From contig CATQJL010000001.1 in assembly GCA_958299035.1 (NCBI GenBank), forward strand, positions 21,249,433 through 21,313,432: a stretch of DNA of 64,000 bases, given 5' to 3'. Below, in pieces: positions 43,724-54,011 of the stretch. The stretch comes from Cylicocyclus nassatus (taxonomy: Eukaryota; Nematoda; Chromadorea; Rhabditida; Strongylidae). Below the pieces are notes generated by a model. It did no database searches. It was given only the letters and a program-made list of their open reading frames with translations, and was not told the origin of the DNA. Every line of letters begins with the position of its first letter. Position 1 is the stretch's first letter. A program made the position numbers and the translations under genes.

Positions 43724-44398
43724 AGGCAGTGTACGGGCAAACGGATCCATGGGTTTTTTGCGCGAAAACTGATGAGGGTCCTAGCTAAAGCACTGCCCAA
43801 ACGGTAATACATTTAATCCATTCACGACTGAAAGGTCTATCCCCAAACACTGTGCGCTTGCGCCGTGAGCGTAACTCGGGAGTACTTAGGATGGGTCCCT
43901 GCGCAAAGTCGTTCAGGGGGGCATTTATCAGTCTCCCGTACATCCTCTCGTACTTGTTCGGGAACTTACTGTGGAGAGCTGCATGCCAGCCGTGCGAGCG
44001 AGCGCATATCAAGAACGCCTTCTGGCGTAAGCTTTGCATATCGCAACGTGGAAAACCCATCGTTTTTCATTTTTTTCTTTTCTTCCGGTCCTGGAGCACA
44101 CTCTTTGCATATATGCAGACTTAGTGATCACATCAAAATTGTAAAGTATGGTAGAGGAATAAGGGTCATTTTGCTTAGAGAGCGCTAGAAATGGCCAACT
44201 TGTTCTAAATATCGGTAATTCAATGAATATTTTGTAATGTAAGGCAAATCACAGCAGCGTAATAAGTTGGAGATGCAGAAATGTTTTGGAAAGTCTTCTT
44301 TTACTTTATGAAAACAGCACACAGCAACATACCTCACTTAGGAATTTCTCACCAGATCCCAAGCGAAAAATCCATGCGTCCAAATTTGCCCGGACACT
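43724..44398. mobile_element. TIR element family E, complete copy
   Basis: Starts aaggcagtgtacgggcaaac and ends gcccggacactgcctt, about 675 bp. The left block (ccatgggttttttgcgcg...gtcctagc) and right block (ggatttttcgcttggg, complement) are inverted. It shares its ends with 26619-26806. The long overlapping frames inside (43785-44188) are chance. Confidence 0.65.
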
Positions 44399-44454
44399 GC
44401 CTTTAAACTTCAAACTACGACTTTTCATTAGGTATATGGTCGTATGGGGTATAT

Positions 44455-44871
44455 GTCAAGAATAACGATAGGTGGCAATAGTTGCACCCTGAGTGCCCGG
44501 GTGTCAGTAAACGGTGCACTGATAGCACCGCCACAGCGGCGGACGATCTTACGCGGGCCTTACATTCTGGAGCAGTAAATGCCCAAAACTTTGTTTTTCT
44601 TCAAAAATGCATTATGTTAAGGCTTCTGCTATTTTTTAAAGATGGAAATAATCGGCAATCACATCGCAATAAACATGCGATAGAAATGTTTTGGGCTCAA
44701 TTTAACATGTAAAATACGTAAGCTTCTTTGGTCGTGTAGAAAACAAACTTCAATGAAGAGAACTGAAGTTTGAATAATTTCTCTCAACTTCATGAATGAG
44801 TGAGAGCGGACTGTTCTGCGCGCGCGAGTAGCTGGCAGCTAGCGGCTGGCAGAGCTATCGTTATTCTTGAC
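44455..44871. mobile_element. TIR element with ends gtcaagaataacgatag
   Basis: gtcaagaataacgatag at 44455 and its complement ending at 44871 are perfect 17-bp inverted repeats. No transposase frame. Confidence 0.6.
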
Positions 44872-45012
44872 CGCCACCCGGTCGTATGCACCGATAATCC
44901 GCATGGATGATTTGCGTAAAGCGTTCTGGGCTTTTCAAGATAATTGATAGATTTACACCAAGAACGACTTGTGTGGAGGTGCCAGTGCTTTCAGTCTGAG
45001 TACCACGGTCGG

Positions 45013-45180
45013 CGCGCACGGGTTCTCGCGAGTCGCCTCGCTTAGGTTTCTAACCGCTTGAAGCGTGGGAAAACCGATTCTTAGGCATCAATGGCTGACG
45101 AGCTTAGGAAAATGCTTCCAGACACATTCGCGAATGCGTGCCAAGCGAAGTGGCTCGCGAGGACCCAAGCCGCGAAGACC
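45013..45180. repeat. Imperfect foldback
   Basis: gcgcacgggttctcgcgagt and the region ctcgcgaggacccaagccgc pair over about 30 bp. A frame starting MADELRKMLPDTFANACQAK at 45091 overlaps the right arm and may be coding or chance. Confidence 0.5.
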
Positions 45181-45553
45181 GTGAAACTAAGATTAAAGCT
45201 CCTATAAGCTCCTTAATTTTCCATCGTATAAATACGTAGCGTTTGAGGATCACGATTATCGTGGCGTATCCTCACTATAGTCCCACCTACGCTAATATTT
45301 CGGAAAATTGGCAAAGGAAGATGGCGTGCGCGCAGCTTCTAGGGTTTTCAGGACTTTGAACTTTTGATTACGTTCCACAGTCTGATGGAAGCTGTAAAGC
45401 TGATTGATGACATTAAGGTTTCATCTGCTATATTCGGAAATCGACTGGTTTCGATTAGCTAACAGCTTTTGCAAGCTGAATTTTTTTAAATGTGTATTTG
45501 CACAGAACTCGAGTCGCAGGGCTCTCCACCCTATCTTACACAAAAGATTTTAG

Positions 45554-45946
45554 GAGATCTCAAACACAAAAGTTTTCTTGTATACATTGGAACACTGTGT
45601 CGGCGTCAGAGAGCGGTAGCAGCGACGAGTATTATCGACCGCAAAGCGAATCGAGAAACTCGTTTCTGGCTCGCATGTATGTGTGTGGGTGTCTTCTCCC
45701 CTCTGTGCCCATCCATTCATCCTTCAACCCTATATAGATACACTGTCACGATGTACCACCCACCTTGGTCAATTAATACCTTTTCCAACATTTTACAACA
45801 TTGTCTACATCTATCGGGGGCCTGGGTGATAAATTATCCTCGTTGTGGGTCTTTACGGTTAGTGCAAATTCTGGCCGGTTTTTCCTATTCCTTGCAGAAA
45901 AGCTGAACCTTTTTATCAAGCACCTTTATGCTTCACTATCCAATAA
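45554..45946 (+). CDS. Last two exons of an unknown gene, Ser-rich then short tail
   Basis: Exon 45554-45676 (acceptor aaaagattttag, donor gtatgt) reads RSQTQKFSCIHWNTVSASES, GSSDEYYRPQSESRNSFLAR. Exon 45898-45946 (acceptor cctattccttgcag) reads KAEPFYQAPLCFTIQ and TAA. The phases fit exactly (two bases + one). Both splice signals at the 221-bp intron are strong. The Ser/Tyr-rich segment looks disordered and regulatory. Upstream exons and identity unknown. Confidence 0.55.
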
Positions 45947-46284
45947 GCCCATCAAATGCATAATCATTTGTAGCTTTACTCAAAATCATAATCAACTTCA
46001 AAAGAAATCATTTTTCACTTAAACTATCAAGTTGGAAAGCTGTTCTCCAAAATTTTCGGAGAATCTCAAAAGTGCCCGAAGATCTCAAATTTTTAGTTTT
46101 CTGAAGTAGATGTGACATGCGGCTTCTTTTTTAATTTTTTTTACTTGACCGTTTTCTTATGTAATCATAAATAAACAAAATTGTCGCACATTTTCTCACG
46201 GGATTCTTGATAGCACAGGCAAACTGCTCGATTCTCCTCTGAAAAACGGATTATTTGAAATGATAATTTTGATTTTGAAGTGAC
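45947..46284. other. No supported gene
   Basis: AT-rich intergenic or intronic sequence. Confidence 0.4.
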
Positions 46285-46498
46285 TAGAAAAACAGTAGAA
46301 AGCATACAAGAACATTTAGAATGTTCAATATCGTTTCGTACAACATTTAAAGTGGAGAGTGAGAAATATTTCAGGTACTTTCCGAAGCTGTCTCAAAATC
46401 TTCCTAATTATTTGTATGAAAACTTATATTTCGAAAAGTTATATGTTACCTATCTTGGAAACTTAATTAATTGGTTTGTAGAAGGCAAAAAGTGTTGA
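46285..46498 (+). CDS. Candidate terminal exon, aromatic-rich unknown protein
   Basis: After ttttgattttgaag the frame reads TRKTVESIQEHLECSISFRT, then an aromatic-rich stretch (YLYENLYFEKLYVTYLGNLI) and stop at 46496-46498. Protein-like and complete at its 3' end, but without ATG and without a strong acceptor. Confidence 0.4.
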
Positions 46499-46627
46499 AA
46501 GAGATAAATAAATAATTAATATTACTTATTAATTAGATAATCAAAATAGAGTAATTCCCTATCCACTTTAAAGGCATGAAAAAATCAAAAACTCTCAAAT
46601 AAGAATTTCAAATTATATAAAACTACT

Positions 46628-47812
46628 AGCTGGCTTACCCGGCTCCGCCGTATCCGGACCAAACTTGGCACACATACACTTCGGGCCCCGGCGGGTGTCA
46701 TAGTCCACTTTTCGTTATCGATCGATGTCGATTTTACCGATTTTTATCGATTTTTTTGCAGAATTCACCTACAGGGCTAGGAGTTGGCACAGGGGGAAGT
46801 GAGCATGGGGATTCCGAATACAATATTAGTTTTCAGAATTATCGATTACTTTTATTGATTTTATCGATTTTTTGGCAGAGTTCACCTACAGGGCTAGGAG
46901 TTGGCACAGGGGGGAAGTGAGCATGGGGATTCCGAATACAATATTAGTTTTCAGGATCGTCCATTACTTTTATCGATTTTATCGATTTTTTTGCAAAGTT
47001 TGACCTGCGGGGCTGGGAGTTTGCACAGAGGGTAATCGAGCATGCAGATTACGAATACAATATTAGTTTTCAGGATCGTCCATTACTTTTATCGAATTTA
47101 TCGATTTTTTGAAAATTTGAGCTAGGGGGCTGGAATTTGGCACAGGGGTGTAATCGAGCATGCTGATCACCCCCCTTGGGGGTGATCAGCATGCTCGATT
47201 ACCCCCCCCCCCCCTGTGCCAACTCCCAGCCCCCTAGCTCAAACTTTGCAAAAAAATCGATAAAATCGATAAAAGTAATCGATAATCCCGAAAACCAATA
47301 TTGTATTCGGAATCCCCATGCTCGATTACCCCCCTGTGCGAACTCCCAGCCCCGTAGCTCAAACTTTGCAAAAAAATCGATAAAATCGATAAAAGTAATC
47401 GATAATCCTGAAAACCAATATTGTATTCGGAATCCCCATGCTCGATTACCCCCCTGTGCCAACTCCCAGCCCCGTAGCTCAAACTTTGCAAAAAAATCGA
47501 TAAAATCGATAAAAGTAATCGATAATCCTGAAAACCAATATTGTATTCGGAATCCCCATGTTCGATTACCCCCCTGTGCCAACTCCCAGCCCCGTAGGTG
47601 AACTCAGCAAAAAAATCGATAAAAATCGATAAAATCGATATCGATCGATGACGAAAAGTAGCCTATGACACCCGCCGGGGCCCGTAGTGTATGTGTGCCA
47701 AGTTTGGTCCGGATCGGTTCAGAAATGGAATTTTCTATTCGGAACATACGTACACACATACATACAGACAGACATACAGACAAACAGACATTCAGCTTTA
47801 TATATAAGATTA
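46628..47812. repeat. Giant palindrome made of 120-bp repeats in a GTCT-type element
   Basis: The left arm (46650-47160) holds four direct copies of a 115-120-bp unit (gttggcacaggggg...atcgattacttttatcgatt). The right arm (47180-47700) holds four copies in reverse, spaced exactly 120 bp. The outer ends are tagctggcttacccggctcc and a (gaca)n run ending ttatatataagatt. This end structure (CCCGGCT start, GACA/GTCT microsatellite, TATATAA end) resembles microsatellite-bearing non-autonomous elements of invertebrates. The long frames inside merely translate the repeat. Confidence 0.85.
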
Positions 47813-48034
47813 ATACTGATGGGGCTTGCCAATGATTCGAAAAAACTACACCTTTAACTTCAACTTTACGATTCTTCCGCGCAGTGAATTCTTGCATTAT
47901 AAGTTTGTTGTAATACGATTATCTTAGCCTATTTGGGTTTTGCAAATGCGTCGCCTGATTGCACGATATGTTTTGATGAGAAAAATCTTTCTCTCTCAGA
48001 ACACACAGCTAGTCAACAGAGACATGCCAACCAC

Positions 48035-48196
48035 TCAGGTTTCACGTAATTGATGACCGTTGGTGATTTGCTCTCTTAACGTGGCGAAAAGAAGCAGAAC
48101 TAGCTGCTTTTGGTAAGACATTTGGCGTGATACTAAAAATGATGTTGGAGTTTTAATTGCGAAGAGAAAGACGTTTTTAGCTTGTAAACACATTAT
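48035..48196 (-). CDS. Candidate terminal exon, unknown protein
   Basis: A strong acceptor (catccatactctcag, 48197-48199) leads a phase 0 frame: IMCLQAKNVFLFAIKTPTSF, LVSRQMSYQKQLVLLLFATL, REQITNGHQLRET and TGA at 48035. 53 codons. No upstream exon fixed; a donor-like aag|gtaggc about 75 bp upstream may belong to it. Confidence 0.45.
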   Translation of the reverse strand: MMCLQAKNVFLFAIKTPTSFLVSRQMSYQKQLVLLLFATLREQITNGHQLRET

Positions 48197-48481
48197 CTGA
48201 GAGTATGGATGTTCCAATACCTTACTTCAAATTTGTACATTATGTAAAATCTGATTGCCCCAAGCCTACCTTTAAGCTAGCATGGGATGTCAAGAGAAAA
48301 TACAACGGTTACTTTATGCGCTCTCATAATCATTTTTGACAAGCTCGTACGCTTTGGGACCCAACGTTTCCAATCGCCTTGCACGGGGTGCTAGAAGCTA
48401 TGCGCGAAGAATTGAGCTTCACATAGCCTACATGTCTCCAAATGAATGTGACGGACTGGGCGGCAAAGGAATGTCTCCTAG

Positions 48482-48718
48482 GCCTCGGGCATAATTTGCG
48501 AGATTTCGTTGCCTCGCGATTTTCCGGACAAGACAACTGTTACGAGTCCATTGCATGTCGATCACCATGCATTTCGGATGTGATAGTAGTCACAATTAGT
48601 AGTGTTGGAAAACTACCACAACCGAAATGCAAGTTGGTTACGCATGCAATGGACTCGTAACAGTTGTCTTGTTAGGGGAACTGCGAGGCGATAAAGTCGC
48701 GTGAACAATGCCCGAGGC
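48482..48718. mobile_element. Foldback element with arms of about 105 bp
   Basis: gcctcgggcat at the left and atgcccgaggc at the right, then paired blocks including caagacaactgttacgagtc and its exact complement. No open frame of interest. Confidence 0.75.
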
Positions 48719-48784
48719 TGGAAAGCTATTTTGATAGTCCATGCACATTTAAGGAAAAAAGAGAAAGAACTGAGGAAGAGAAAG

Positions 48785-48809
48785 GGGGGGGGGAGGGAGG
48801 GAGGGAGGG
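48785..48809 (+). repeat. G-rich tract with quadruplex potential
   Basis: A G10 run followed by (aggg)n. Similar G or C runs occur at 36671, 36870, 49227, 54134 and 55028. Confidence 0.6.
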
Positions 48810-50486
48810 GCTAAATAATCGTATGTTTTTTTCTTGACCTACAATCTTTATGAACACTCTTCTTTTTCATTATTATGATTCCAATGATTTCTGCTGAGTG
48901 TTCAATTGATAAATGAAACTTGTGATTCCTAGCTGAGGTACCAAATGATATAAATTAACAATGGCAATATGCTCTTTTGTTTTTACAACAAATTCTAAAA
49001 TTTGTTTCAGTACCGATGGAGAATCCAACATTTTTTTCGGGGTGGATGGGTCACACTAACTCTTTGAATAATTCTTTGGAAGTACTGAAAGTTGATAATT
49101 TGCAAGCCCAAAACTTTGGAATAGAATAATTTTCTTTATCAACAAGACCCTTATGAAATAGTTTCGTTTAATTGCTTATGATTTTTGCACAACTTCAAAT
49201 TTTCAGGTAGTCCACATTTAGAGGCTCGTTTTTTTTGGGGGGGGGGGGGGTATTCTCTTGGTACCCCATTGTTGTACATATGACGATGATAAAACGAGAC
49301 CTCGCATAGTTCGCACTCTACGCAAAAACTAAGACTTTAATTTTTTCTAAAATGCTATGTAATGGCAAATTAAGGATTTCGTAGGTAGCCGGCGGTTTCA
49401 CTTGGACCTTGGAAAGTGATCTAGAGAGATAAAACTGAGTCTACAATCTGGTGATTGGATCATTTTTTATATCTCCCAAGTCATAACTTGTGTCAAGAGT
49501 TATCCACTGTTCAAGTAGCTACGCCACTTACAAGCAGTCCAAGCAGTTCATTCAATATCATTTCTATCAGTCATCCAATATCATTTCAATGTTTTTCCTC
49601 TACGAATTATTCTATTCATGTATACAACACTTGAGTGTAAATGTGCTCGCTCAACTTCCGTTTTACAAGAACGGTTTGAAGTGCGCAAACAATTCAGAAA
49701 AGATCAGCTCGCTCATTTTGCAATAGACTGATTGCTTCTTATCAACTTCAATTAAGTTCTACGTCAAATATCAAGGTCGCTTTTCAATCTGCTATTTGAG
49801 CCAAGTTTCGAGATCGGAGAAAATGAACGATTATCGTATTTTGATGTATGGTTCTTTTACTGCCAAAGAAATTCTTCTCGTGATTTTCTCAATGCCATCA
49901 ACGTAACTTGATTATCACAGCAGTCAGACATCGGTCATCATTTGTTGATACGTTATTATAACTCTTAAAATTTAACGCACTTTGTTCAAGTCGTGATCGT
50001 TTGTTGTGTTACTAAGAATGTTTTGTTGTGTTACTTGTGATTGATTTGTCTGCATTTGATAAATTTCCCTATTTTCAACTTGACAAATTTTCAATCATAA
50101 ACAAACCCGGAATAGTTTGCGATAGCAACTTCTTCACAAATTTGAAGAGTGGGGACTAACTGGGAGCTTTTAACGAAGCCACTGGCCAAGAGGTAGCTTA
50201 CATGATTCATTCTTAGTTGACAAGGCCTACACTAAACTCTCACCCACTATACCGCATACTCGAGCACGTCAATTAGGTGAAGTACGGTAGTGGGCGAAAG
50301 TTTAGAGCCGATTTTCTCGTCTAAGAATGATTTATATGAGCTGGAAATCTAATTTATGAAGCCTTTTGATAAGTTCTGACATAAGAAGCCTAGGTAGCCA
50401 GGTTTGTTTGAATCAGCCTCCCCTTTTCCACTTGCAACATTTCACAATGAAAATTTACTAGTCAGACCCCAATTCGCCACTTGCAG
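48810..50486. other. One open frame, otherwise non-coding
   Basis: The plus frame 49490-49726 (SSYATYKQSKQFIQYHFYQS ... stop) is protein-like and on the same strand as the gene at 50487, but I could not join them in phase. Confidence 0.3.
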
Positions 50487-50816
50487 TTAATCATTGATGG
50501 ATTCTTATTAGGTCAAGGCTGGACTGTCAATCTTCTCATCATGTTGTTACCTCCGCTGCATTACAACTTTTCTTCGAATTACATGAAATACGGACAATCC
50601 AAATTTCCAAAGGAGTTTACTTCTTTTTGGCAGCTTTACGCTCATGATTCTCTAATTTGTTACGTGAGTTCGCACACCATACGTGGAACCCGACGACTAG
50701 TAATTGTAAACAGTCAATGCAGCAGTTATAATGCATCAAACTGTCAGAAAATATCAATTACACCTATTTGTTCCTATACTGACATGAGAACCTTGAAATA
50801 TGAAAAATCCTTGTGA
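50487..50816 (+). CDS. Last two exons of an unknown, probably membrane-associated protein
   Basis: Exon 1 begins at 50487 (acceptor cgccacttgcag) or 50512 (acceptor attcttattag). Both give the same frame: LIIDGFLLGQGWTVNLLIML, LPPLHYNFSSNYMKYG, ending SFWQLYAHDSLICY at a gtgagt donor (50664). Exon 2 (50754-50816, acceptor aaactgtcag) reads KISITPICSYTDMRTLKYEK and stops. The phase 0 join is exact. The first part is hydrophobic enough for one membrane segment. The frame is also open through the intron, so retention would add residues. No family recognised. Confidence 0.5.
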   Translation, partial: LIIDGFLLGQGWTVNLLIMLLPPLHYNFSSNYMKYGQSKFPKEFTSFWQLYAHDSLICYVSSHTIRGTRRLVIVNSQCSSYNASNCQKISITPICSYTDMRTLKYEKSL

Positions 50817-51305
50817 ATGTCTTTATGAATTGCCAATTTTAACACGAAATGGCAACTCAGAAGGGCGCAAGTCGTGAGATGCTGCGTGTGGTGTGCAATT
50901 CACCTAACCCATTGACGACAACCCCTGATTTCGCGTGGCGGCGCTGTAGGCGACGCGATTTTGCACAGCACTTCCGGCACGGGAAAGTTTTGTGATTATC
51001 TACAAAGTATAAAGCTGTTTTTTTTTTGATAAACTACAATCATCTTTTTGGATGACGGAGTCTACAGAGTCCGGGAGTGCAGAAAATTGGGAAAATACTG
51101 AATTATGGAAAAAATACTAGACCTGGAAAGGATATGATTTTGCAGGGGGTGTGGAGCACTGGTGGTCCCATCGTCGTCAATGGGTTGAGCGTACCGTAGA
51201 TAAAATTTGTTGCTTCCCCTTCCAAATTGTGCCCATATACCCTACCCATATGAAAAATTTCGATTTTATGTTCTACATCACGCCCGTTCTGGTTGTCAAT
51301 ATCGC
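50817..51305. other. No supported gene
   Basis: cccattgacgac (50908) and gtcgtcaatggg (51173) are inverted and may mark the ends of another small element. The 51151-51420 frame runs into a family D element and is unsupported. Confidence 0.4.
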
Positions 51306-51432
51306 TGGGGTAGAGGACTATCTCCCGGACTTCTGCAGCAAATGTGCAGCTCAACAATCGCAAGAGGTGCGTAATTGTGGCAGATGTCCTCTTGGTAACT
51401 TGGCCCCTTCGGCGACGTAATGCCCTCTACTA
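51306..51432. mobile_element. TIR miniature element family D, diverged copy
   Basis: Starts gggtagaggactatctcccg and ends cggcgacgtaatgccctctac, matching 25776-25922. Confidence 0.6.
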
Positions 51433-51490
51433 TATCGCTGTGATTTTCTGCCGTCACGCATTCTCGGATTTGTCACCTGTCGACTCAATT

Positions 51491-51502
51491 ATCTTTTTAC
51501 AG
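51491..51502 (+). promoter_or_regulatory. Likely trans-splice acceptor
   Basis: atctttttacag ends two bases before the start codon of the 75-residue gene. No upstream donor-bearing 5' exon is apparent, so a spliced leader is the likely 5' end. Inference from nematode biology. Confidence 0.5.
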
Positions 51503-51504
51503 AA

Positions 51505-51780
51505 ATGCTCCTATGCGTCATAGCGCTCATCTCCCTTCTACTTTGTGAAGCGAGGCCTCCCGTTACGGTATGTTTCATCATTCATACATAAAATGTGCAT
51601 ATTTCGATTTTCTAGGTTGAAGAACTCAAAGAAGGTCAGATGTCACCAGAAATAGAGTACTTCGACGACTTCCTCCCATGGTTCTACAACTCGACTAAAT
51701 TCAAGGAAAATTTGCTTTACGAAAAAAAGAAATACCTTAGCACTGTGCTCGGCCAACATAGAAAGTTCCGAGCGCTGTAA
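51505..51780 (+). CDS. Complete two-exon gene for a 75-residue secreted peptide
   Basis: Exon 1 (51505-51567) encodes MLLCVIALISLLLCEARPPV, a textbook signal peptide with likely cleavage after CEA. A 48-bp intron (gtatgt ... gattttctag) joins in phase 0 to exon 2 (51616-51780): VEELKEGQMSPEIEYFDDFL, PWFYNSTKFKENLLYEKKKY, LSTVLGQHRKFRAL and TAA. The mature part is about 59 residues, has no cysteines, one N-glycosylation sequon (NST), an acidic first half and a basic end. ATTAAA lies at 51911-51916, 130 bp after the stop. The start is fixed by the acceptor two bases upstream. No similarity to a named neuropeptide or effector family is evident; no KR-type processing sites flank amidatable peptides. 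A small secreted helminth peptide is the best description. Confidence 0.75.
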
Positions 51781-52152
51781 TGGGGATCTATTACGTGTAT
51801 TTGTCATGCTGATGCCTGTACTCAAGAAAAACTACGTGTCCCATATTGATTTCGCCATATTTGGAATTAGTTAGAGAAATTTAAGTTTACGTGTTCACTT
51901 ACTGTATACAATTAAAATCTTGAATACTTTCTAATTTCATGGAATTTTTCTATTGACTCTGTCGCCCAAAAGCGAGCTAAATATCTTATTGTTAGTAGCC
52001 GAGTGATGACATAATACTCGAGAGCATTTAAGAAAAGGAGATGTCAACATTTTACAAACCTTGAAGCCTTTGGACTCATTCCCGCAAGGTTGCACAAAAT
52101 TTAAGAAAACTGTTGAGACCTCGCGTGCTTAGCAAGCTTCATTCATCTAATA
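51781..52152. other. 3' flank of the secreted-peptide gene
   Basis: Contains the probable poly(A) signal and no other feature. Confidence 0.5.
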
Positions 52153-52843
52153 TGTCAAACCCGGCTCCGCATGGCCTTCCCAATAATGTATTTGTAATTA
52201 GCATGCTCCTCCTCCCTGTGTCAACTTCCAGCCCTATAGCTCTGTTGCAAAAAACTGATAAAATCTATTCGATCGGTAAGGAAAAGTAGCTTATGACGAC
52301 AGCCCGGAATTGTATGTAACAAAGTTTGATCCGGTTCGGTTCAGAAATGGAGTTTTCTTCTGAACATACTACAGACGTAAGGGTTGTTTAATATTGCTGC
52401 ACTGAGCAGCAGCCTGCAGCTGACGCACTGACCGCAACGGCTGCACAGATCGCTGCATGCGCAAGAGAGGAAACAATTGAAAACGTGTGATTTACGTCTT
52501 GTAAGTTAGCAAGTTCTAATTTGCTCTTCTTAATCAAATTTTGACCATTGTTTTTCTTTGGTATACTCGTATTTGTTCTGATTCCTCCTATTTTTGCGTA
52601 TAATCGTTTTGTAATACTCTTGCTCATGTTGTCTTTAAGGTCTAGGCATATGTTGTTGATTGTTTGGGCTACAACTATTCTCCGCACCTTTACAAAAGGA
52701 TGCAGCAATTTTGCGGCCGTAGCGGTCAGTGCGGTCAGCTGCAGCATGCTGCAGCTGACCGGAGTCAGCTGCTGCGGCAGTCTGAAACAACCCTAAAGAC
52801 AGACATACAAACAAAAGACATTCGGTTTTATGAATAAGGTTGT
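52153..52843. mobile_element. GTCT-type element interrupted by a Harbinger-like insertion
   Basis: Flanks of the insertion (acccggctccgcatggcctt ... ggttcggttcagaaatgga on the left, gacagacatacaaacaaaag ... on the right) are the two parts of a diverged relative of 46628-47812, without the 120-bp array. Confidence 0.7.
52381..52793. mobile_element. PIF/Harbinger-like miniature element family F, complete
   Basis: Starts gggttgtttaatattgctgc and ends cggcagtctgaaacaaccc. TAA is duplicated at both edges (52378-52380 and 52794-52796). Sits inside the GTCT-type element. Confidence 0.8.
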
Positions 52844-52977
52844 TTCTTCGGAATGTTGAGTGAAACTTATACAGATACTCAAATGGCCTGTGCTTACCTT
52901 GCGTGCAGACAAAGCACGGAATTTGTTTTTTCCTGTTTCTCGCCTGCGATGCACGATGTCATTGCTTCGTCGGAGGC

Positions 52978-53140
52978 TGCATCGACGAGTTCTACGCGCA
53001 GCAGTCGTATCCAGAATGGAATACGAAACTGCGCTAGAACTCGTCGATGTAGCTGTTGTAGCTGACTTTGTAACTGACTCCTTCGTTTCAGCAACATTTT
53101 CCACAATGTACTTTGCTGGATCACGAAGACGGGACATTTT
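52978..53140. repeat. Hairpin next to a short RTE 3' remnant
   Basis: gcatcgacgagttcta...gcgcag and ctgcgc tagaactcgtcgatg (52979-53052) form a stem of about 22 bp. On the minus strand just beside it, MSRLRDPAKYI (about 53105-53137) matches a conserved block of the RTE polyprotein C-terminus. The 150-codon plus frame across the region is unsupported. Confidence 0.45.
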
Positions 53141-53388
53141 GCTCAAAATCGTACTGGCGAAGAAATGGAATGTTGCCTGTGTCGGTTTGTCTTCAGAAAG
53201 CTTTGGGCAGCTTTGGTGCACTAGTAAGAAAACACTGAAAAATGCAGCTATAAAAGCTGCAAATATCCACATGAAACTCTATATAAAAAGTCCCGAAAAA
53301 ATGCTTTTCTAAAGGATTAAACATATGTTGAAATAAGAACATAAATAAGAATCGAAAATGGATTTCTAACATAGAAAGCGTGTCAATG

Positions 53389-53549
53389 CTAAGCACTTTC
53401 AAGCAGATGGGCCCGCCACACTGGCGCACCATTATGAAGTCGGCAATCGAGGCTGGCACTTTCGTCTTTTCGTAGTCGGAAATACCTTTCAGTAGCTCGA
53501 ATAAGAAATGGAGCAAGGAGGAAGTTAGGACATGTTTTTGGTTGGTCAT
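53389..53549 (-). CDS. Candidate coding exon, frame ambiguous
   Basis: Two overlapping minus frames look like protein. One is CPNFLLAPFLIRATERYFRL ending ...VWRAHLLESA-stop at 53389. The other is TSSLLHFLFELLKGISDYEK, TKVPASIADFIMVRQCGGP, which stays open further. An acceptor-like acattttttcaaatag lies at about 53560. I cannot choose between them. Confidence 0.35.
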
Positions 53550-53640
53550 CTGTTGATGCTATTTGAAAAAATGTACGGGTAGGCAGGAGAATGTGTTGCA
53601 AGAACAGCTGGATAAGAATCGCTGTGAAAGATGCACAAGA

Positions 53641-53762
53641 TTACGAGCATTTTGACTCTATGTTCTTGGTTATGACGTGTTTAACTTTGTTGAACTGTAT
53701 GCAAACATGGTATTTGGCTTCCTGATAGAAGCTTCTCTCTTCATTTTCACCGTGGAATTCAG
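53641..53762 (-). CDS. Candidate terminal exon, unknown protein
   Basis: A good acceptor (ctgtacgtttaactcag, 53763-53765) leads a frame with two entry bases: EFHGENEERSFYQEAKYHVC, IQFNKVKHVITKNIESKCS and TAA at 53641. 39 codons, strongly protein-like. No upstream exon assigned. Confidence 0.45.
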
Positions 53763-54011
53763 CTGAGTTAAACGTACAGAAGGAGCAAAAACACAATGCA
53801 GAAGCAGAGTGGTATGCATTATTCCGCAAACAACTTCTGAGATATGTTGCGGAAGTTTGAATGAACACAGCTTTTTCATTGCGTAAGCATAGTATAGTGC
53901 TGTTGATTGCAGTGTCGCGATTAGATTACAAAATTTAGGCACTGTGAAGTGGCTCTTCCTTTGCAGAAAATTCAAGCTCTCTAACATTACATTAGGCTGT
54001 CAAAGCAAAGG

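Noticed and set aside
43852..44188. Two overlapping 90-107-codon ORFs
   Set aside because: They lie wholly inside a TIR element and have no domain.
47176..47601. A 141-codon repetitive protein
   Set aside because: It simply translates the 120-bp repeat, whose length is a multiple of three; the same is true of the antisense frame.
52860..53312. 150-codon plus ORF
   Set aside because: It spans a hairpin and a minus-strand RTE remnant; no independent support.
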